The position numbers were made by a program, and so were the translations under genes. Below are positions 52,354 to 64,000 of a DNA stretch of 64,000 nucleotides, piece after piece. The DNA is from Megaleporinus macrocephalus (lineage: Eukaryota > Chordata > Actinopteri > Characiformes > Anostomidae): positions 34,613,488 through 34,677,487 of the forward strand of contig CM038704.1 in the NCBI GenBank assembly GCA_021613375.1, written 5' to 3'. Each line of letters begins with the position of its first letter. The first letter of the stretch is position 1. The notes under the pieces were generated by a model. That model ran no database searches, was not told where the DNA came from, and was given only the letters and a program-made list of their open reading frames with translations.

Positions 52354-54059
52354 CATGCCTGGTGCAACCCCAATGTCGGCACCCCCTCCCATATTACATG
52401 CAGCTGTAAAGCAATGGCGCTGAAACACACCAGTTATTTACGACAGGAGGAAACACTTTTTTTTAGACTGTGAACTTAACACAGAGACATAAAGCTGCTC
52501 TGTGTTCTATTTCTACTGTATATGAATAGTATGTACTTTATACACAAAACAGGGCTTCCTCCCAAATCTCTCTCAGGTTTTCTAACAATTCTTAGTTTTT
52601 CTGATTGATGGCGTCATCCCTCATGAACTCCACCGTAAACACACGCAGACTCTGAGGAGTGCATCTTGTTCTTGTCTCAGTCATGCACACTCATTAAGCT
52701 GAACTGGGAAAAATTTGGCCCGTCAGGCCTTCTTCAGCCCGAGAACATGCGCGACTCCTTTAAAATGGATTGGAGTTACTAAATGAGGCATTTTGTTTGA
52801 ACGCAGCTATGGTCTTGCTTAGATCACTAAGGTGTGGGGCCACTCTGCAAAGTATTTGCCACGCCAGTGTGGGTTTGGGTGGGTCACAAAAACTTTACAG
52901 CATGTTTTTTTGATAAGAAACTCGTGTGCATAACGTGTAAACCATGTTGTGTTTATAAGTGGAGTTTTGAGCCATAGCGGATGCTAAAGAAAATGACTTC
53001 ATGTTCTGAATCCCAGAAGCAGCTTTTAGCTAGTTAAGCTAATCTCCTCTTTCATTGGAGCCACTGGTTGCCATGGATGTACTGCATAAATAGACACCTC
53101 CAGCAGCCCCACAGCAGTTATACACTCCAGCAAAGACCAGATCTAAAAGCGGCAGTCTTGATATGACCAGGTGTGACCGTGTGAGTCACTATGTTTAAAT
53201 TGTTACCTGATGATCTTTCTCGCATCGTCATTATGCATAACACATACTAAACCACAAATAACGTATTCTTTTGGAAACATTAGAATGACCTCAGATGTAT
53301 TATTGAGCTTAAATGTTTTAGCAATAATTTGGCCTCAGTTTCCCCTTGCTTATGACACATGCAGTTAATCAGCCAATACGTGTTTGGCATCCAAGGTTTG
53401 CTTATTCAGTTTTACCACTGGAGCTATGAGGCTAATGTAGCTAGGTCATGAAAGTCTACATACAGCAAATAAGCAGGTTATGCAAGTCTGTGTTTTCTTG
53501 TTCCTCTGAACCACAATATACATGTAAAAAAGTATGTCTAAATCACAAAGCCAACATCTGTTGTGTACAGTTTAAAGACAGCTTCTGTAACTTTACTCAG
53601 GAGGCTAGCAGTAAAGCTAAAGCCCTCCCTAAAGGCTGGAGTTGAACCTGCTTTACATTTTCTCTCAGATGAAGAACAGAATTGCAACTGGCCACAATTT
53701 GATGATCCTGGCTGTGTTACATACTGTTATCTGTAAACATCGGCCAAATTTTGCTCTCAGGATGGCTACTGCTGTTAACTATGCTAGCAATCTCTAGACC
53801 GGCTTTAGTTAACCGTGAGTGATACACTACAGTTACAACAACCAGCTAATCAAGCTCATTGGAGTGTAGCTCAACAACTGCTTAAGTGTCTAATGATTTA
53901 GGCATGCTAGTTATGCTAACACATAACCTTTTACTACCTGTTAGCCTCTTAGCTCCAGTGCACAACTAAAAAAGTAGACTTTATGTGCATCTTCAAACAG
54001 CAACATTCCAGATAAATAAAAAAGCCTCTTGTGTTTAACAGGAACGCAATAAAGAGCTG

Positions 54060-54360
54060 CTATCTCTCTCTCTTTCTCTGTCGTCAGCATCTCTTTTATT
54101 AGCATCAGACATTTCTGAGGGCTGCGCAGTGCAAACTCTGATTACTACAATACCCAGCCCCGACCGCTCTGGCCTGATCACAGCAGCACACAAATTATTC
54201 CTCTGGCTCTCAACGTGCCGTTTTAATGGGGGAGAGGAGTTCAAACTTCAAACGGCAGCTTAATGGTAAGCGATTGGCAGGGTTCGAAACTTCTCACATT
54301 GTGCAATCTGCTGGGATGGAGCTGCCGCACGCGGATCTCTTTGAAATAATTCCACACTCT
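54060..54360. promoter_or_regulatory. Candidate conserved non-coding element in intron 2
   Basis: About 300 bp of balanced, repeat-free sequence with CpG dinucleotides scattered through an otherwise AT-rich intron, including TTTTATTAGCATCAGAC, CAAATTATTCCTCTGG and CAGCTTAATGGTAAGCGATT. A minus-strand frame of 69 codons here (54035-54244) has no domain. Regulatory role is inference. Confidence 0.25.
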
Positions 54361-55935
54361 AGTTAACCACTCACATTTTTCCGCATTTATTCCAGTTCTC
54401 CACCAGCCAACATCTTCTATTTTTCACTGAGAAGCTTATGAGCGCCCGGGCTGACCTCTTCTCGGTATGGGAGGAGAGAGACGTTTACACAAGGTCAAAG
54501 CCTCATAGCTGCAGGTCAATTATATTATCCTGAAGATGTCTGGGCCTTGCAGGTCGAGTTAACTTACAGATCCCTCCATGGGAAGCTAAATGCGAGTAGC
54601 TCCGTTTTGTTGACTTGTAGTTTACTGAAAACTGCAACAAGTTGAGCAAAACTGCACACTTCATTTATCATTTTCATCTTTCAATTTTATGTTCATGTTT
54701 ATAATCAGAAAAGATGTTTGCAAATTCGATAAAAAATTGTCTACCCTTTACACTTTTACTGTTTTTTTTTTTTAGTTTTCTTCGTAAAACCAAACAGAAA
54801 AAAGTAAGACTCGAACATACAGATTATGGTTCTAATTACACAGATCAAATTTCATATTAATATTTGTTGGGTTTTTTTTATTTATTCTGGTTTATTCAGT
54901 ATTCTATTTATTCAAGAGCTCTTTCAGGGACATTCTTTGATAAATATTTATAGTATTGTGGAATCTTCCACATCTCTGTTCATCATTCCAAAACCTTTAT
55001 TATGAATAGCATCAGTCTATTTACGTTTATAATTTTAATTAGCTTAGTTAGCTAGTAACCTAAAGTAGGTTACCATACAATTTTGGATTCTGGAGATTTG
55101 GCAGTAATTAACATTAGATATATTAATTTCAGGGTGGACGGCTGAGAAAGTTCAGGAAGTCAGTGTCCAGCGGCTGTTTTGAAGCATGTCCGCAGCTTCA
55201 TCTGGTGTCAAATCCAAATTTCTAGGCTAGCTGCTTTCTTTGCAGAGCACCCTGCTGCACTCACAGTTCTTGCTCTGTCTACCAGGCCCGCATGCACATG
55301 TGTGAAGGGCTACATCATGGCCCTAGTAAGATCCAACATAGTGGGTCAGTCTTTGTAGACGCTTTCAGAATACATGCTATTTATCACCATGTTAGCATGA
55401 TGTTTAGATACTGTAACTGAACTGATATTTATTTATGCATTTTGAAAATGTAACTAAAAAACTGTGCTGTTAGTAGTTCAGGTATTTAAAGTCAGGAAAT
55501 GTTTGTCAGGCTGTTAAAGGTTAGATCCTACAAGGACAAGGCTGAATACGAGTGGTGTGGTGGGCTTTCCATAGTTGCGCAGAGTGGTGTGTTTTTAGCT
55601 GTTAGCGCTGGAGAGGTTTTATTTCTTAATTAAAAGTAAAGCTGCACTATGGACTGAAGCCTCAAGTCGTTTAAGTTTCTCTAGAGAATGTTATAGTGTA
55701 AAAAACCCACAAATATCCAAATCCCAAAATTAAAAACTGAATCCTTACTCAAAGGCCAAAAATCCAGTTAGTCGAATATTTGGGTCTAGCCACAAAATAT
55801 ATTTAGAAATTGTAACACGCTTATAAAGTTGTAGTGTACAAGTTGTAACCTTTACATTGTAAGTATTTATAGGAGAGAACAAGAAAAAAAGTCTGGTAAT
55901 ATGTTCATCTTAAAATTAGATGTTTAAGACATATC

Positions 55936-55958
55936 AACTAGATATAGTTGATATCTAG

Positions 55959-56042
<84 letters not shown>

Positions 56043-56048
56043 CTAGAT
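55936..56048. repeat. (AT)n tract flanked by inverted AACTAGATAT words
   Basis: About 80 bp of AT dinucleotides (55961-56040). On the left, AACTAGATAT-AGTTG-ATATCTAGTT is a perfect 10-bp hairpin, and on the right AACTAGAT occurs again, so the tract could extrude a long cruciform. Confidence 0.9.
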
Positions 56049-57580
56049 CTTTTTATTTGCCAAGATATCATTTTTGCAGTGTTGGGGTTTATGTGTCCTC
56101 AGTTAGGATGTGTGACCCAGACTCTACTGCAGTGAAAGTGATTTAGATGAAGTAGAGTAAAGGAAGTGTCGTTGAGATCCATATCTCTTTTCAGTTCTCC
56201 TGAGGAGCTCCAGCACTTCATGGATAAGTGGAAATGCCACTTCAGCCACTTCTCCCTATCTGCACCTCTCCGAGAGCAGGAGCTTTACCCATCCACAGTG
56301 TTGTTTCTGTTACATTCAGCTAAACAAGAAGGAGCACAGGTGACTGTTAGTATGGCTTCTGATTTTGAATCAAAAATACAACCAACAATACATTTAAAAA
56401 ATATATTTTTTTTCATATTCTTGGCAGACATTCTTTGCCCACAATCTCGTCCCACACCACACAAAATGTGAAATATTCTGGTGCCATTTTTTTGACAAAT
56501 TTTCAATAAATACAATACATCTTTGGACCACAGTGGCTGCACCATAGTTTTTTGGTTTGAATTTCAGTGTTTTTTAATGGCACCGAGAATACATATATGA
56601 AGCAAAAAACATACAGACCAAAAATTTTAAGTATAAAAAAAGTTTATTCCCAGCAGAAAGGACAAACGGTGACACTGGACGGCTGTCCATTCTGGAAAAG
56701 TAGCGTGAAAATCTCTATCAATTTATCCAGCTAAATTAAGCATGTTTAACTGGATATTTGTAGCTTAGTTTAGCTCCTAAGCTCCTTTTTGAGATTCTGA
56801 TCCTTTTAACGTTTGGAAAAAAGTTTTATTTGCAGGAACACAGCTGCTCTGTCATTGTGACTGGCATCATGCCAAGTGCCGAATTGACTGTGATCGGTCA
56901 GTGAATTGGTGGAAGTTGCAGAAGTGTGAAAAAAATGTTAATAAAATGTTTAATTTCTTTGGCTGTCTAAAAATTTGCAACATTTTGTGTTTTTTATCCT
57001 TAAGTGTTCTTTATGACTTTTAACAAAACAATAAATCCAAAACTGATTGTGAGTAAAAGTATAAAAATTGTAATGATAATAAAACTGATTTAAATTGGTT
57101 TGTTTAGATGTTCACCCAGAAGAAAACTACAGAATTCAAAAAATGTAGATTAACCAGGACAGATTCTGTCCCTGAAACCATTTCACAATTGTACTTGTAA
57201 GTAGATACTTTATTATTATCATTTGAATTTGCATTGTCATGTGTGCAGTCTTTGCATTTTTGCCCAGACAAAACATGCAGTCAAACATGTAAACACAGCA
57301 TATAAATCAAAATAAATGCATTTAATTACATATCAATAATTATGTAGATGAAAGTGATAGTGAGACGTCCTGTGGTTAACTGTAGATTTACATCTGTGAA
57401 CTGGATCCCAGGTCCTCACTGGGCCATCAGGAGCTGATCTAAAGCAGCACTGAAGTGAAACTTACAGATTTGATAGCTGATTTTGTACTAATTACTAAAC
57501 AAGCTTTAGCACCTCTTGATCAGTCTGGAGCTGATAAGAAAGACCAAAGCATTTCCACTTCTGACGAGATAAGAGGGAAA

Positions 57581-57962
57581 CTGTCTCTCAGTGGAGGTGT
57601 GGGTGGGATGGGTTGTGGGGAGGATTAAAACCTAAACACTATGTATTTATTTACGTTCTGTTAACTTACTATTACAAGTTCAAAGAAGCCCACCAACTTT
57701 TTCTACATACCATAAACCTAAATATGTATTTACAATTAAAGCGAAACATTTAAAATAATACATGTACATTTTGCAATTGCAGTGTTACAGACAACCAAAG
57801 TAAACTGGTTGCCTGGTTTTCTTCTAAAATGGAGCAATAATATTTTATGCTCTTTTACTGTCTCTCAGAGGGGTGTGGGTGAGATGGGTTGTGGGGGGAT
57901 TACAACCTAAATACTATGTATTTATTTACATTCTGTTAACTTACTTGTACAAGTTCAAAGAA
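57581..57962. repeat. Direct duplication of about 105 bp, 277 bp apart
   Basis: 57581-57687 and 57858-57962 are close copies: both start CTGTCTCTCAG, share GGTGTGGGTG, GATGGGTTGTGGGG and CTATGTATTTATTTAC, and end ACAAGTTCAAAGAA. There are about eight substitutions plus small indels. The intervening 170 bp is not duplicated. Confidence 0.9.
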
Positions 57963-60746
57963 ATAAAGCAACCAGTTAATTTTATTCATAATATTTACTG
58001 TTATAAGTTAAACCATTAAATTATTTTTTGTTTTACAGTGTGCTAATACCTAAATGTGTAGATTATTGACACATTTTATTAAAGAAATTTAATGCTGTTT
58101 CATTATAAACTTTTTTATATAGCTGTCTTATTTTCAGATAGTCGCAGAAATATTTAAGATAATTTAACTTTTTTTTAGATTTTTTTTTGTTTCAGGTAAC
58201 TTATTACTTTATTATTTATCTTCCAGTATAATGACATGAATTTACCAAACAAACTTAAAACAGGTAAAAACTGTATAGATATAAATAAATAGTCTTGTAA
58301 GATTCCAACAATCTCAAAATGAGTTATACCTGTTATACCATATTAGGTTTAAGACGATTTCACTTGTTAAGAATGCAGTGCAGGACCTACAATATGTTTA
58401 AAGGATTCCATAAACATGTTTTTTATGAAATAAATGTGATGCATATTTAAGTATTTACCAGATACCTAAATATCTGTTGGTAAAGAAATGGCTGCCTGTT
58501 GCCATGCTGTTGGCCTGTGAATCTACATGTGACTTCAAGGAAGAAACTTTAACACATCATAAGTTGATCGCATCAGTGTCTAGAGGAATTTCTTATGCTG
58601 CATTCTGTTTGAGCAGCTTTGACTCATTTGTTTAAGATCAGTCAGCGTCAATGTGTTTTATGGGTCTTTACAGGCGTTCATGGAACATTTGTGGTCTGAC
58701 ATGGAGTGTAACCAATCTAGGCCTAATCGCCCCTTCAAACGACAGGAACATGACGCTGAGCTTTGATGACTTCGAGCTGACAACTGACAGGAAGCAGAAC
58801 AGCAGAGAGCCCAACTGTAGCTCAGGCTTATGAAGCCTAAACATTAACCCTTAGAAGTCTCAGCCTATTATTGCTGTATTGCTTTGCATTTGATTTATTG
58901 ATGTGGTATTATTTATATGTAATTACAAATGTACATGTTATGTTATATGATTAATTACATTTACGGCCAATTTACATTCTGCATCAACAGGTTTAAGTCC
59001 AATTTTCTGTGTCAAAAAAATGAAAAACGTCCAGTGCAAAACGAGACTAAATAAAAAGGGCTGGCTGGTATAATATTTGTACAATATATTAATATCTTTT
59101 TAAACAAGAGTACTGTTTATATAAATAAATGAAAAACTATTTTTTAAATGTTTTCTTCCATTCTCTGTGCAAAACTCAACCTGGTCAAATCAAAATTATG
59201 TTAAAAATGTAGGTTAGCGGTCTAGACAGCTCAGGTTATTGACGTAAAAAAGATCTAAACTAATGTGTGATAAACCTGAATATGAATATTATAAGAGTGC
59301 TCCCTGCTGCTTACCACAGCCTCACCACACCCCAAGTTTCTGTTTCCATTTCCCAAACGCTTTAGCAGACTAATAATGCACTTATGCAACTTCTCTTAAT
59401 AAACAGATACATATTCAACTCTGTCTCCTCAATATTCACCACCATCAATATTTTATCAACAGTTTTCATCAACGTTAACACAGGAAGGTAATATGAGAGA
59501 TGGAGCAGGGCTGTGGAGTAAGGATGGTTGGAATGGTGCGGTACATAATGGCGGTCTGCCACGTTGCTAAAGACCGGGTCCCTGTAGCCACAGTGGAACC
59601 CACAAAGTATAGCCTAATATTAGCCCTATAGTAAAATATCTCCTCTTCTACTTACAAACACAAATGTGACATGAATTGAACATTTAGAATCTGCTATTTC
59701 CACTTGATTTCTCCACTTATTTCAATAATCTACAATTCATCTAAAATTACAGCATGATTTAGTTGTTGCTGGTGATAACTCCTGATTTAAGGGCCCAATT
59801 TACTTGGTTAATCAGTCAAAAACAGGCCTGGAGTCAAATCAAAGCTGGCTCATTTGATTTGGGGGAGAAAACAATATTAAATATTTGCAGAATAACTTTT
59901 ATGTAACCACCCACTCGGGGGAAGCACAAAGCCAGAGCCGACTTGAAAGAGGTTTCCAGTACAAAGGCAGTAGAGAGTGTGAGGAGGGAAGCACAGAGCA
60001 TGTGGCAGAGAGTAGACCTCCCATACAGAGCGGAAACACGACACACTCTACTGGCATTGGCACAAAGTCTGACCAGAAAAAAAGTCAAACAGCCAATCAT
60101 GATCATTACTGCAGTAATATCCTGTTTGTGCAGAACATGTGCTCTGATCAGGATGAAGCAATATTCTAACTTTTTTTCTGGAATTTTGCTGAAAGATTTC
60201 AGATACTGGCTGATAGCGAATAAATAGATGATGTCAGTATGGCTACACAGCCACAAACAGGAGGATCTTAGACCTCATCTGCACATGTGTGTGAAATACA
60301 AAAGGTCCTGGGGGGTTTGTGACCCCTTAATTAACCTCTCGGACCCCCTGAATGTCTGAAAATCTAAAAAATCTAAATACATCATATTTTGACGTATGCT
60401 ATTATTGTTTAGCTGCTTCACCCACTAATCAGTAAGCTGTCCTTCTTAACTAACTAGAGCTGCAGCATTGGTCTGCCTCAGGGTGACGCTGTAGGAAACT
60501 GGTTCACCCGGTTGGTCCTTTGTAGCCTAGCAACTGTAAATACTGCATATGTCTGAAACACAGTACGCCATAGCACATTGGTAAACTTGAAATCTTGCAC
60601 AATTTTCCAAGAGATAAGTGGAAGGCCTACCAAATTAGAAAAAAAGGATTTCCAGAAGAACTGTTAAACCGAACATTTTACCGCCATTGAAGCATCAGCA
60701 CCATTATGGCGAGTGAATTAACAGCCTGCCAATGCTAGAGTAGCCA

Positions 60747-61151
60747 GCCAACATTAGGGCTGTGTATTGGCAAGGACCTGGCGATACAATACGTATAGTG
60801 ATACTGTGGTCACGATTCAATATATCACGATATACTGCGATACTGCAAGCAAAGTGATATACTGTGATTTTTCAAATCCTACTATTAAAACACACCACTA
60901 TATGAACAGGTTTGCTGATGCTTACAATAGCATTGCGCCCTTGTGCTGCTTGTTAATGTTGGAATGGAGCTAAAAATGGATTACAACACTGCCATCTAGT
61001 GGTCATAGGTTTAAACATAACACACAATGATTCACTGTCTGCCAGGAATCTGTGTATCGATACTGTGTTTTTGAGAATCGATACAGTATCACAAAACAAA
61101 ATATCCCGATATTCTATATTTTCTATATTTTCTTACACCCCTAGCCAACAT
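60747..61151. mobile_element. Non-autonomous hAT-like element with intact 8-bp target duplication
   Basis: The element runs 60755-61143 (389 bp). It is flanked on both sides by the identical 8-mer GCCAACAT (60747-60754 and 61144-61151), the target duplication length of hAT transposons. The termini are TAGGGCTGTGTATT and, inverted, TAGGGGTGTAAGAA. The subterminal regions are rich in CGATAC/GTATCG words in inverted orientation. No transposase frame exists, so it must have moved in trans. A decayed relative lies at 47372-47790. Confidence 0.9.
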
Positions 61152-62269
61152 CGCACCCCAGAATATCCCAGAATGTCTCATCCTGATGTCCAGATATTTA
61201 TTAAATTAATCACTTTCCGATGAAAGGGTTTCATTACCCAAAGATAGTTAGCTTTGCTATATTTATTTACTAGCTAACTTACTAGCTAAGAAAGCACACA
61301 AAGGGGCTCCATTGCTAGGCTATTTAGCTACTGCCCCAAATTAAAAGAACACATGGCCATAAAACTGTTGAACAAATTTCAATTGTATATGCACTCTGAG
61401 AAGCAAAAACTGCATGTTTATGTTCTAGCTAGCTAAGACATAAGCAATGCAGGATTTCTCTATACCATAATAAATCATAAAAAAAAAAATATTAATGTAA
61501 ATAAATTCTATATGCAGAGACTTTGTAGTAAAATAACACTGAAGTTACATAACTTTGCAGTAATGTTGTTCAGTGTCACTGTAGCTTTATAAATTCAAAA
61601 CGGCCTGTTGAACGATGAAAAACCTAACAGCACATACGCATCAGCAGATTCAACAGAAGGTCTAACGCATCATTTTAATTCAACATAGTTTTTTATATTT
61701 GCTCAGCGAGTTCCATTATATGTTGTACAAACGTGATTTAAAATGTTGATTCAACTTTACTGCTGCTGTTAAGTTAAAATCACTTGAAATTTCAACTTTG
61801 TGACAGGAAAATATTAATGGGACATACTTTAAACATGTATACTGGGGCCCAGAAGAACTGTATCAGAAAGAAAACAAAGAATGACAAAACATTCATATGA
61901 GCATATTGACACCAAAAAATTTAGTACTTTTCATTGTGATCAGCCACCTTTCACAAGCTTTTTGACAAAGCCTAAGCTTTAGCGAAATAATAAGAGAAGA
62001 GAAATTTGACGAGAAAACAGAATGAGCTGTAGGTCTGGGGTTACATAATCACAACAACCAGATTTTTGACCATATCAAATCCAGGGAGTTTGTGTGATGG
62101 TGGTTTGCACTCTATCCTGGAAAAGAAGAAGCTCTTAATCAGGGTCATTAGGTTTCAGCATAAACGGTATACAGTAAAATGCTACTTCTAAAAATAATAA
62201 TGAGTAAATATATTATATTTGTTTATTTTTTATTTTGCATGGAATCTTTGCATATACAAAAGTTGTTGA

Positions 62270-64000
<1,731 letters not shown>

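Noticed and set aside
59834..60256. 140-codon minus-strand frame with two overlapping + strand frames
   Set aside because: Overlapping frames on both strands without a domain or splice evidence. Treated as a repeat-poor non-coding island instead.

Overview
The window is vertebrate, almost certainly teleost, nuclear DNA. It carries the 5' part of one gene on the + strand, a netrin-1 orthologue (ntn1; the sequence alone does not tell me whether it is ntn1a or ntn1b). Three coding exons can be placed with exact phase-1 splice junctions: exon 1 at 5336-6332 (signal peptide, laminin N-terminal domain, most of LE1), exon 2 at 45795-45983 (LE2) and exon 3 at 62502-62651 (LE3). Together they encode 445 complete residues of a secreted axon-guidance protein. 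The C-terminal netrin-like (NTR) domain must lie beyond the right edge. The long introns (39.5 kb and 16.5 kb), AT-rich non-coding DNA, abundant microsatellites, and interspersed repeats of a kind I associate with otophysan fishes (characin, catfish, knifefish) support the teleost call. The species is not identifiable.

Layout: 1-4900 is gene-free upstream DNA with a 24-37 bp hairpin (1884-1987), a CAT/ATC-rich minisatellite that becomes a regular 44/47-bp tandem array (2220-3835), and an (AAT)n tract. 4929-5335 is the promoter/5' leader region, dominated by a 64-bp (GA)n tract and the start of a CpG-rich island. 5336-6332 is exon 1, extremely GC-rich. 6333-45794 is intron 1, with no supportable gene but many mobile-element remnants, minisatellites, polypurine tracts and a few stretches that look like non-coding regulatory DNA. 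45795-45983 is exon 2. 45984-62501 is intron 2, which contains a 389-bp hAT-like element with a perfect 8-bp target duplication, a degraded relative of it, two (AT)n tracts and a (CT)n tract. 62502-62651 is exon 3, followed by the start of intron 3.

I found no second protein-coding gene, no RNA gene I could defend, and no unknown multi-gene system. The most interesting material is structural. One 21-bp minisatellite family and one 42-bp family each recur at separate intronic sites in both orientations. There is a large foldback element near 33.07-33.80 kb. A TIR-bearing MITE-like family has at least six copies, and the exactly bounded hAT-like insertion lies in intron 2. The coding exons also contrast: exon 1 is GC-saturated with proline and acidic linkers, while exon 3 appears invariant relative to mammalian netrin-1 as I remember it. 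All similarity statements are from reading and memory; no database search was possible.
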